From Flavobacterium crocinum (lineage in GTDB: Bacteria > Bacteroidota > Bacteroidia > Flavobacteriales > Flavobacteriaceae): 64,000 nt of DNA. Made by a program: the position numbers and the translations under genes. The stretch lies in contig NZ_CP029255.1 of assembly GCF_003122385.1 (NCBI RefSeq), forward strand, positions 2,418,001 to 2,482,000, given 5' to 3'. The notes below the pieces were generated by a model that saw only the letters and a list, made by a program, of their open reading frames with translations, had not been told where the DNA came from and made no database searches. The first letter of the stretch is position 1, and each line of letters opens with the position of its first letter. This document shows positions 18,401 through 25,077 of the stretch, one piece after another.

Positions 18401-18609
18401 GCATCGTCGATTAAGTCTTTTAAAACTTTCCCTTGCCTTGCGTCCAATGCCTTTCCTGCAACAATGTAATCGAGTGCGTTATAACTTTCGATTTTAATGC
18501 TGTTTATATCGCTAAATTCTAATTCACCATTACTATTCGTTGTTAGAATTTTGTTTTGTTCATTTTTTTCTAAGTCGGCGACTTTTATTCTGTTATGATT
18601 GGTACTCAT
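15448..18609 (-). CDS. Tail-fibre-like protein with C-terminal S74 intramolecular chaperone
   Basis: 1053 aa without signal peptide. The N-terminus MSTNHNRIKVADLEKNEQNK leads into two near-identical coiled segments (YNALDYI-GK-LDARQGKVLKDLIDDANE, near residues 42-75 and 110-145), then glycine- and serine-rich fibre regions with phage-fibre phrases such as VSDAEKASWNSKQ and VFGRNGAVTAQAGDYNADQI. The last 100 residues are a peptidase S74 domain: FSDARVKENIRPI with the Ser953/Lys958 pair, DNIGFIAQELEENFPELV, and a terminal coiled coil. S74 domains fold the trimeric fibre and then cut themselves off before the Ser. A paralog 400 bases upstream shares the first 200 residues but lacks this domain. 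Confidence 0.88.
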   Translation of the reverse strand: MSTNHNRIKVADLEKNEQNKILTTNSNGELEFSDINSIKIESYNALDYIVAGKALDARQGKVLKDLIDDANEVLASDNVDLNTLQKLGDAIETVRTSLNTVSNDISNIQASNYNALDYIHPGKMLDARQGKVLKDLIDDANELLTSDNADLNTLQKLGDALEMLRNSLSTILVNDLTTGGTTKALTAEMGKILQNNKVDKVSGKSLLSDTEITRLGTLSNYVHPANHPASIITQDSGNRFVSDAEKASWNSKQSALGYTAENASNKNIANGYAGLGADGKLISSQLPAITVNDTFVIASEAAMLALTAETGDIAVRTDLSKSFILKGSNSASLNDWQELLTPTSEVTKVFGRNGAVTAQAGDYNADQITETGSRRFQTPSQQANNDATSSIQTQLDSKPSTTGSGASGTWGINITGNANTLGGLDSSSFMKSKNENGYYGMARASDGDTSDWIRTTVNGLIPYQSGNSGSLGTSSWNFNSIYGATIYENNVSLSSKYLGINDNAKTATTLSSNRYNWLTNGVSSTVVGQLSWNNYGNNHTIFDASSGLSPDNSPVSNSNSQQAWTPSYPSLMGWNGTYTYGLRVDSSRISDRSQRANGNFYIDDDYGNGIVGIYSPTRYQGIYAMGDSFKLSNDGTSTNNCYGLSWTHSNVGGESKPGLSHQLLVLEAGVTKTAIGTGLWTSGAVTTTQSSIAGNFGALNLWAGGSYPTLFSSHPDRWTMYANPHICYTENGQNGFTGSMTGATLRFAGDPNASSNWDVGIGTNNVGRDSFSIGRNGSSYFRLSPSSGNADFSMSVVAPAFYGSGNGLTGTAGSLNIGGNAETATSSRRIAFTDGPRTLSDRLPNTFARSVNFDFVNSAVVGGSGNYGGVMTFSPWDGTTSSTGDSSYQLAFRNETGVNGSGLPGLRLRKGIDTTWNGWYDILHSGNYSAYSAFSGAITGSSLNVTGDVTAFSDARVKENIRPIESVIERIQASRGVVYDRIDNEQKDNIGFIAQELEENFPELVLTREDGTKAVKYQNAVAVLFEAVKQQQLQLEEQDKKLKFIIKHLNLNE

Positions 18610-18745
18610 TTTTTTATTTTGTTTTGATAACTAAAACGGGTTGATTTTTTTTAATAAGAAAGAATTATACATGCAAATCCAAATTCCACACTTCGTTGAT
18701 GATCAATCTTTAAAAAAGATTTTTCTGTGGAATTTGGATTAAATA
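18602..18745 (-). repeat. Duplicated leader with long hairpin upstream of the S74 fibre gene
   Basis: Within this leader a 15-bp inverted repeat, AATCCAAATTCCACA (18676-18690) and TGTGGAATTTGGATT (18726-18740), encloses a 35-base loop. The same sequence, from the start codon context to beyond the hairpin, recurs at 20462-20610 before the paralogous fibre gene. There is no T-run after the stem in the direction of transcription, so it is not a normal terminator. The remaining sequence up to 19011 has no open frame or other clear signal. Confidence 0.8.
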
Positions 18746-19011
18746 CTTGTATAGTTTTTAAAAGAACTATTTTGTGTTTATTAGATTAAAGTTCCTTTAT
18801 AGAACATATTTAATGGGATTTATAGTTATGAGTTAAAATTCCATTAGAGGAAAAAGGAGAGATATGCATTTAAAAGAATAAATGAATCTTAAGTAGACCG
18901 TTAGAAAATAGAAGAGTAATCTACGGCAAAATAATACTTGGCAATAATTATCGTATATTTTATTAAGGTTGGATTTCAAAGAAATAATAAATGCTATATG
19001 ATGATTTTATT

Positions 19012-20469
19012 TTAATTGTAAACACGGATTTCTATGGTTGTGCCATAGATTACACCATCAGTATACGCCGATGTATCCGATTTTACGGTAGTGATTGTGC
19101 ATTCGTTTTCACTTGTTCTGGCACCATTTGTTACGATGCCGCCAAATGAACCTGTTATGGAAACGGTTGTTTTATTTGCAGTAAATACTCCTGATAAAGT
19201 AGCTATATATAACCCTGTAGAATTTCTTGACCAAACTGGTAAACCGCCCAAAGTGTTTTCCAGTACAATTGCAACTGGTCCATTTGTGCCGGATTGACTT
19301 AATAAAGCAGTATACGCTTTATATGGTCTGGCAATATTTTGAACAAAAGCAGTGGTAGCAATCTGAGTAGTATTTGTCCCGATTGGTGCAGTTGGTGCAG
19401 TTGGAATCCCTGTTAGAGTTGCTCCTCCGGTAAATGTGTTTGCTATAATATCTCCTGTTTTGTTAACAGTATAAGTGTCTACTCCATTGTTTTGACCTCG
19501 GTAAAGCATAGCATAAGATCCGGTAACTCCATTTATGGTAATCCCTGCACCTGCTGTAAATAAAGATTTTAAGTTTATTAATATACCGTTAATTCCTTCT
19601 GTTTCTATTTTATATCCGGTAGCTCCTACGGAAACAGTGGTTGAAACTGCTGTACCTCCAGTTGCATTAAAGATAGCTCCGATGCTAAATGTATTCCCTC
19701 CGGAATTTGTTTGTATACCATTAATTAAGGATGGATTTGGACCATTATCAAACGAAAGAATTCCTCTTTTTGTTTGATTACCACTTAATAAAACGTAATT
19801 GTTTGAAGCTACTGAAGCTGCGTTTGTAACAAAGGCAGTTGTTGCCAATTGTGAAGTATTTGTTCCGTTAGCTGCCGTTGGAGCAGTAGGTATTCCGATA
19901 AATGTTGGTGATACCAAATCTGCTTTAGAATTCCAAGAGCTTTTCTCTGTATCAGATACAAATCTGTTACCGGTATCCTGAGTAATGATACTGGCTGGAT
20001 GATTTGCCGGATGTACGTAATTGGAGAGTGTTGCTAAACGGGTAATTTCAGTATCAGAAAGTAAACTTTTGCCTGTAATTTTATCCACTTTAGTATTTTG
20101 TAAAAGCTTTCCCATTTCTGCTGTTAAAGCTTTCGTGGTACCACCCGAGCTTAAATCATTTACTAATATTGTGTTTAAAGAATTATGTACCAGTTCAATC
20201 GCATCACCTAATTTCTGAAGTGTGTTTAAATCCACATTGTCAGAAGTGAGTAATTCGTTTGCATCGTCGATTAAGTCTTTTAAAACTTTCCCTTGTCTGG
20301 CATCCAGAGCTTTTCCAGGAATTATATAATCAAGTGCATTGTAACTTTCTGTTTTGATATTGCTTATATCACTAAATTCTAATTCACCATTAGTATTGGT
20401 TGTTAGAATTTTGTTTTGTTCATTTTTTTCTAAGTCGGCGACTTTTATTCTGTTATGATTGGTACTCAT
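19012..20469 (-). CDS. Tail-fibre-like protein, paralog without S74 domain
   Basis: 485 aa, no signal peptide. Residues 1-200 are nearly identical to the N-terminus of the neighbouring 1053-aa fibre (MSTNHNRIKVADLEKNEQNK, GKALDARQGKVLKDLIDDANE, VHPANHPASIITQD), but with one instead of two copies of the coiled segment. After this come fibre-type repeats (IPTAPTAANGTNTSQLATTAFV, repeated as IPTAPTAPIGTNTTQIATTAFV) and a short beta-rich C-terminal domain ending TTIEIRVYN, which does not look like S74. The likely role is an alternative receptor-binding or scaffold fibre. The shared 5' ends and leaders show that the gene pair arose by duplication. Confidence 0.82.
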   Translation of the reverse strand: MSTNHNRIKVADLEKNEQNKILTTNTNGELEFSDISNIKTESYNALDYIIPGKALDARQGKVLKDLIDDANELLTSDNVDLNTLQKLGDAIELVHNSLNTILVNDLSSGGTTKALTAEMGKLLQNTKVDKITGKSLLSDTEITRLATLSNYVHPANHPASIITQDTGNRFVSDTEKSSWNSKADLVSPTFIGIPTAPTAANGTNTSQLATTAFVTNAASVASNNYVLLSGNQTKRGILSFDNGPNPSLINGIQTNSGGNTFSIGAIFNATGGTAVSTTVSVGATGYKIETEGINGILINLKSLFTAGAGITINGVTGSYAMLYRGQNNGVDTYTVNKTGDIIANTFTGGATLTGIPTAPTAPIGTNTTQIATTAFVQNIARPYKAYTALLSQSGTNGPVAIVLENTLGGLPVWSRNSTGLYIATLSGVFTANKTTVSITGSFGGIVTNGARTSENECTITTVKSDTSAYTDGVIYGTTIEIRVYN

Positions 20470-20610
20470 TTTTTTATTTTGTTTTGATAATTACAAACGG
20501 GTTGAAATTTTTTAATAAGAAAGAATTATACACGTAAATCCAAATTCCACACTTTTTGATTATCAATCTTTAAAAGATTTTTCTGTGGAATTTGGATTAA
20601 ATACGTTTTA
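20462..20610 (-). repeat. Second copy of the duplicated fibre leader with hairpin
   Basis: The same 15-bp inverted repeat as upstream of the S74 fibre (20537-20551 and 20584-20598) with a slightly shorter loop. The flanking bases through the ATG also match the other copy almost base for base. Confidence 0.8.
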
Positions 20611-20659
20611 TGTTTTTAGAGAAAAGAACTATTGTTATTGAGCAGATTGATTTTCCGTT

Positions 20660-21541
20660 CTAGTAATCCGTGTCTATTGCTTGTTTGTAATTATGAGTTA
20701 AAATTCCATTTGCAAAAAAGGTGTGAAATGGATTTAAAGTCATTGGATAAATATTTCGTTTTTCCAAATTAACTGTTACAGCAGTAACTGGGATAATTTC
20801 CTGATTGATCGTGTATAAATTATCTCCAAGCTGAATATCTCCCAAAGGAATAAATCTCCAGAAACCATCACGCTGAACTAATTGCAAGTGAGTAGGAGTG
20901 GCCTCAAACAAACCATCATTTACGATAATTGTTTCGTAGGCAATTTTGTGAGTCAGTTTGGTTATTGGAGAAACAATTCTGTTTTCTGATAAGTCAGTGG
21001 AAGACCATTTATACAATTCTTCCGTGTTATTGGTATCCTGAAGAGTTTCAATTTCAACAGAAAGCAAAAGCTGGTCAAGAGTAAGTTCCTCAATTGGCTT
21101 TGTTGTGCCATCAGGTAATGTGATCAGAGTACCTTCAACAAGACATCCGCTTCCGCCACCTCCGCCTCCGGTAGGAGGAGTATACGTAACTTCACATTTT
21201 CCTGCGTTATTGGCATAAGTCTGTACATTTGCAGCCAGCCAGGCATCTGCCTGTGCGTTAGCATCAGCAAGACTTACGGTAGAGAAAAACTGATTTGGAT
21301 AGGAAGTTAGTGTTACAGTACTTCCAGTATATCCACTTCCACAGTTGTTTCTTTTGGCACTTAATTTTTTTTCTACACTATAATATCTTGTACTGGGAGC
21401 ACAAGTAACGGTATCTAAAACCGGTGCAATATAATCGGGATCTGTAACTACATTTGGTTTTGTTGGTTGTCCTGTCGGAGTTCCGTCATCCACATAATAT
21501 AATTCGAGTGCTGCAAAAGATTTATATCCTGTATTTCCCAT
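20660..21541 (-). CDS. DUF5977 domain protein with C-terminal Hint (intein-like) domain
   Basis: 293 aa. Residues about 50-110 carry a DUF5977 unit (ARYYSVEKKLSAKRNNCG-type start, TVSLADANAQADAWLAANVQ, YANNAGKCE), followed by a PPTGGGGGGSG linker and then a Hint domain: Cys-starting CLVEGTLITLPDGTTKPIEEL, EATPTHLQL and FHTFFANGILTHN, with the nine-residue tail YKQAIDTDY. This Hint domain is a close paralog of the one in the FN3-Hint protein; more than half of the residues agree, including ETLQDTN and YKWSS. The residue after His-Asn is Tyr, so peptide cleavage without splicing is likely. No signal peptide. Position between fibre genes suggests a particle or adhesin component that matures by self-processing. 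Confidence 0.8.
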   Translation of the reverse strand: MGNTGYKSFAALELYYVDDGTPTGQPTKPNVVTDPDYIAPVLDTVTCAPSTRYYSVEKKLSAKRNNCGSGYTGSTVTLTSYPNQFFSTVSLADANAQADAWLAANVQTYANNAGKCEVTYTPPTGGGGGGSGCLVEGTLITLPDGTTKPIEELTLDQLLLSVEIETLQDTNNTEELYKWSSTDLSENRIVSPITKLTHKIAYETIIVNDGLFEATPTHLQLVQRDGFWRFIPLGDIQLGDNLYTINQEIIPVTAVTVNLEKRNIYPMTLNPFHTFFANGILTHNYKQAIDTDY

Positions 21542-21552
21542 AGTTTTATTTT

Positions 21553-22350
21553 TTAATATTTAATTACGATTTGTCCTGTAGACGAATCTTTGATGTAGGT
21601 GATGTAGCCGAGATTAGTAACAGCTTCAATATTTTTAGCCAGATTTTTACCCTGAATTGGTACTTTTTTAGAGAAGTTCTTTTGATCAACCAGAGTTCCG
21701 CCAACGTTAATAATGTCGTAGCCTGATTTTTCCATTGTACCACCAAGATAGGTTACGATTTCAACATCGATATTTCCTGTTCCAACAGCATCATACCATG
21801 ACCCTGCCATTCTTACCTGTACGGTATTAAGATTTGGATAATCGCTGGTAATTTTACTGAAATTGACGAGACAGGCTTCCACACCGTTTGCTTTTTGGTT
21901 ATCACCTGCCCACATAATGTAGGAATTGGCAGCTATAGCATTTGCAGGAATCTCGTTATCAAATCCGTGTCCCCATCCCATCCATTTGTTGTCCAGAGAA
22001 GTTCCGGAGTTTATGATTCCGGTATAAGTGTCAAAATCCTGACCTGCTCCTAATGCCCATTTGTATCTAATAACCATATAGTTAAAAGGAGACAGCGTTA
22101 CAGTGGGTTCAACCACACAAGAAGGATTTACGCCTCTCCAGGCTGTGATTCTGCAGGAACCTGCATTATTTGCATAAGCCTGAACATTTGCTGCCAACCA
22201 TGCATCTGCTTTTGCATTTGCATCTTCGACACTAACGGTCGATACAAATTTATTGGCATTTGCAGTAAGCGTGACGGAAGTACCCATGACTCCGGCAGCG
22301 CAATCATTTTTTGCCGCAGTCATCGACCTGGCTATATTGTAATATTCCAT
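21553..22350 (-). CDS. DUF5977 domain protein, probable fibre-associated beta-rich protein
   Basis: 265 aa. Residues about 1-68 are a DUF5977 unit (YYNIARSMTAAKNDCAAG, VSTVSVEDANAKADAWLAAN, YANNAGSCR) like that of the downstream Hint protein. The remainder reads as a beta-rich domain with YMVIRYKWALGAGQDFDTYTG, WMGWGHGFDNE and YIMWAGDNQ, followed by a C-terminal part similar in style to Bacteroidota phage-like surface proteins. No signal peptide or membrane segment. It ends 12 bases before the Hint protein gene. Precise function unknown; structural or ligand-binding role inferred from neighbours. Confidence 0.72.
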   Translation of the reverse strand: MEYYNIARSMTAAKNDCAAGVMGTSVTLTANANKFVSTVSVEDANAKADAWLAANVQAYANNAGSCRITAWRGVNPSCVVEPTVTLSPFNYMVIRYKWALGAGQDFDTYTGIINSGTSLDNKWMGWGHGFDNEIPANAIAANSYIMWAGDNQKANGVEACLVNFSKITSDYPNLNTVQVRMAGSWYDAVGTGNIDVEIVTYLGGTMEKSGYDIINVGGTLVDQKNFSKKVPIQGKNLAKNIEAVTNLGYITYIKDSSTGQIVIKY

Positions 22351-22438
22351 ACTTTGTTTATAATTAATTGATGATTTGTCTTAGCTTATACCGATTAATT
22401 ATTTTGATCGAATTGCTAAGTTTGTTGAGGTAAAAGCC

Positions 22439-22457
22439 TATTTACATTTTGTAAATA
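22439..22457. promoter_or_regulatory. 19-base palindrome in the leader of the DUF5977 gene
   Basis: TATTTACA and TGTAAATA are perfect inverted 8-mers with a 3-base centre, 90 bases upstream of the DUF5977 start. It resembles the TTTACA/TGTAAA core of the late promoter elements but lacks the rest of them. It may bind a regulator; nothing further is seen in the surrounding gap apart from the hairpin at 22708-22748. Confidence 0.4.
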
Positions 22458-22707
22458 ATCTGCGATTTTACCCTTTTTAAGTACTTTTTTTAATATTTTC
22501 TATTTGTAAAACAGAATGTTATCAATAGAAAAACTAATCTGTTTTTGCTAAAACCAATTGAAAAGGAAGATCAAATATTTGGTTATGTTTTAGGAAAAAA
22601 TTTGAAAAAAGTGAGAAGAAGTATTTATCAGAGCAAATGACAGCAGTGTTGTCATTTTAAAGTTTGCCCGAGTTACAATCGTTTTTTAAAACGCGATTAG
22701 AAGTTAA

Positions 22708-22748
22708 TAGGAACCACGTCAGAAAGGCTGATCAATTTGTGGTTCCTA
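22708..22748 (-). other. Intercistronic hairpin without T-run
   Basis: TAGGAACCAC (22708-22717) pairs with GTGGTTCCTA (22739-22748). It follows the 90-aa coiled-coil gene on the minus strand, and no T-run follows the stem in that direction. It probably acts as an RNA stability or processing element between cistrons. Confidence 0.55.
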
Positions 22749-22779
22749 ATTAACTGTTTTAAAATTATTCTTTAGGAAA

Positions 22780-23052
22780 TTATTCCTGTTCCTGCTTTAC
22801 AATTTCGCCGGTTTCAATGTTTACACGAATATCTCCATATTCTTCTTTGATCACTTTTTCCAATTCATTGAAGTTTTGCTGCTGAACAGCAATCTGACTT
22901 AAGATATCTGCTTTTTGAAATTCGTATTGAATAGACAATTCTCCCAATGATAATCTTGCCTTATCCATAAAGGCATTAAAATCCTGTAATTTCTTTAATT
23001 GTTCTGCGTTGATTGTTTTTGTTTCTTCTTTATTGATTGTTACGTTTTCCAT
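22780..23052 (-). CDS. Small coiled-coil protein of the fibre operon
   Basis: 90 aa, charged and helical, with a heptad pattern from residue 14 to 70 (EQLKKLQDFNAFMDKARLS, FNELEKVIKEEYGD). No signal peptide, no cysteine. The sequence matches no family I recognise. The Q-rich middle (LSQIAVQQQNF) and the size are like phage assembly chaperones or fibre-assembly factors, which often lie beside fibre genes; this is inference. It sits between the DUF285-repeat gene and the DUF5977 gene and is preceded by an A-rich start region (AAAATGG). Confidence 0.65.
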   Translation of the reverse strand: MENVTINKEETKTINAEQLKKLQDFNAFMDKARLSLGELSIQYEFQKADILSQIAVQQQNFNELEKVIKEEYGDIRVNIETGEIVKQEQE

Positions 23053-23113
23053 TTTTTATTTGTTTTATTTTTTAAAAGTTTTATCTTATAGTATGATGTA
23101 GAATTCGACAAAT

Positions 23114-25075
23114 TTATATGCCGCCATCACTGATTATCCAGTTATTAGGTGCTCCTGTTAATATTGCTTTTCCTGTATCTGATGCTGAAGTTCGTTTGTT
23201 TAAACCGAATGTTATTGTAATACCAGGTTGGACGGGTCTTGAACTCCATCCATTATAAAGGGCATCCAGATTTAGTGTAGAAAGAGAAGATCTTCTGTTA
23301 GCCATAAATCCTTGAAAATCTAATACTTTGCTAATGTTCCACATGCTAATGTCTTGATTAAAGCTGCCGTATCCAAACATATTGCTCATATTTGTAACGT
23401 TTGACGTATTCCAATTGTATAAAGATTGATTAAAACTACTTGCGTTTGAGAAAGTGTAGGACATATCCTTTACTAAAGATGTATTCCAGTTATTTAAAGG
23501 TTGATTGAAGTAAGTATTTGCATTAAAAAGAGCTCTCATGTTTGTAACTGATGATGTATTCCAATTGCCAATAGGCTGATTAAATACATATGTAGATTGA
23601 AACATGTAAGATATGTCAGTACAATTTGTTGTGTTCCAATTGTTAATGTCAGGACTTCCTCCATTATTAAAAGCTAATGCAGATCCAAACATTTCTTGAA
23701 AACTTTTAACGTTACCTACGTCCCAAGAACCTAAATTTTGGTTAAAAGTTGAAGCCCAATAGAACATGCCAGCCATATTTGTTACAGCAGATGTATTCCA
23801 ATTGTTTAAAGGTTGATTGAAAGCTTTTGCTGAAGCAAACATGTATCCCATATTTGTTACAGTAGATGTATTCCAGTTATTTAAAGGCTGATTGAATGTA
23901 ATAGCTGATTCAAACATGTTAGCCAAATTTACTGATCCATTTAGATTTAGAACCCATCCATTTATATTAGAACTTCCCCCATTATTAAAAGCATTAGCAG
24001 ATTTAAACATCGAAAAAAAGTTTGTCACTTTACTAACATTCCAAATTCCTATATTCTGGTTAAAATTTATGCATTCAGAAAACATAGCAGACATATCCTT
24101 AACTGATGATGTATCCCAATTATTTAAGGGTTGATTAAATGCTTTATCTAAATAAAACATAGCGCTCATATTCTCAACAGCAGATGTATTCCAGTTGTTT
24201 AAAGGCTGATTAAATAAAGATGCACCTCGAAACATGTAAGTCATATTAACAGGATTGCTTGTGTTTAACACCCAATTATTTATATCAGAGCTTTCGCCAT
24301 TGTTGAATACTATTGCATTTTGAAACATACCTGCAAATGAAATTACTTTGGTAACATCCCAAGCTCCTAAATTTTGATTGAATGTCAATGCGCCATAAAA
24401 TGTATATGCAAAATTTGTTACATTAGAAACATTCCAAAGACTAATGTTTTGATTGAACAATGCAGCCGAAGTAAACATGTTATTCATATCCGAAACAGCT
24501 GAAGTGTTCCAAGAACCAATATTTTGATTGAATGCTGAAGCACCACTCAACATACTATTCATAAACACTACTGAAGAAGTGTTCCATTCATCCATTTTAT
24601 TAACGGTAGAAAGAGATGTGCACGAAGAAAAGCAATAAGCTAATGAAGTGGTCTCTGCTAAATTTAATACGTCAGATACGTCAGATAAATCTAAATTAGT
24701 GCACCCAGCAAAATACCAACCTTCGTCAGTCCCAAGTTTTAATTCTCCCCAAGAACTTATAGATAAAATTTTTAATCGATCTCCCCAAGTTCCAAACCTC
24801 CATCCCTTACATGTTCCCGTAATTTTGATTGTGTAATTGCCTGAAGAAGTATAAGTATGTAAGGTTTGAGCTTGATTGTATGATGTAATGTAATTTGAGG
24901 TACCATCACCCCAATCTACAGTAAAAGCATAAGTACCTGTGTTAATTAAAGGTAGTTTTACTTGTAAAGCATTACTAGAACCTGAAGAAACATTATCAGT
25001 TTTCCAGGTAGAAACAAATGGAAGAGCAGGGGTAGTTTTGCTTAGCCCATATTCATAAAATAATAATGGATTCAT
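23114..25075 (-). CDS. BspA-like DUF285-repeat protein with N-terminal PKD-like domain
   Basis: 653 aa. Residues about 20-85 look like a PKD-type beta domain (YAFTVDWGDGTSNYITSYN, NYTIKITGTCKGW). From about residue 110 to 610 there are some eighteen to twenty tandem units of about 24 residues of the type FNQPLNNWNTSSVTNMSYMF, the DUF285/BspA repeat, which forms a solenoid found in surface adhesins and in proteins of mycoplasmas and phage-like clusters. The C-terminal part (TLNLDALYNGWSS, GKAILTGAPNNWIISDGGI) is the usual cap. There is no signal peptide and no type IX sorting domain, although most surface members have them. It starts 2 bases after the upstream fibre gene. A likely recognition or adhesive component of the released product. 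Confidence 0.88.
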   Translation of the reverse strand: MNPLLFYEYGLSKTTPALPFVSTWKTDNVSSGSSNALQVKLPLINTGTYAFTVDWGDGTSNYITSYNQAQTLHTYTSSGNYTIKITGTCKGWRFGTWGDRLKILSISSWGELKLGTDEGWYFAGCTNLDLSDVSDVLNLAETTSLAYCFSSCTSLSTVNKMDEWNTSSVVFMNSMLSGASAFNQNIGSWNTSAVSDMNNMFTSAALFNQNISLWNVSNVTNFAYTFYGALTFNQNLGAWDVTKVISFAGMFQNAIVFNNGESSDINNWVLNTSNPVNMTYMFRGASLFNQPLNNWNTSAVENMSAMFYLDKAFNQPLNNWDTSSVKDMSAMFSECINFNQNIGIWNVSKVTNFFSMFKSANAFNNGGSSNINGWVLNLNGSVNLANMFESAITFNQPLNNWNTSTVTNMGYMFASAKAFNQPLNNWNTSAVTNMAGMFYWASTFNQNLGSWDVGNVKSFQEMFGSALAFNNGGSPDINNWNTTNCTDISYMFQSTYVFNQPIGNWNTSSVTNMRALFNANTYFNQPLNNWNTSLVKDMSYTFSNASSFNQSLYNWNTSNVTNMSNMFGYGSFNQDISMWNISKVLDFQGFMANRRSSLSTLNLDALYNGWSSRPVQPGITITFGLNKRTSASDTGKAILTGAPNNWIISDGGI

Positions 25076-25077
25076 AA

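Noticed and set aside
22381..22460. Fourth copy of the late promoter element upstream of the DUF5977 gene
   Set aside because: The palindrome TATTTACA/TGTAAATA resembles the core, but the following AAACA block, CCTT box and -7 box at the fixed distance are all missing.
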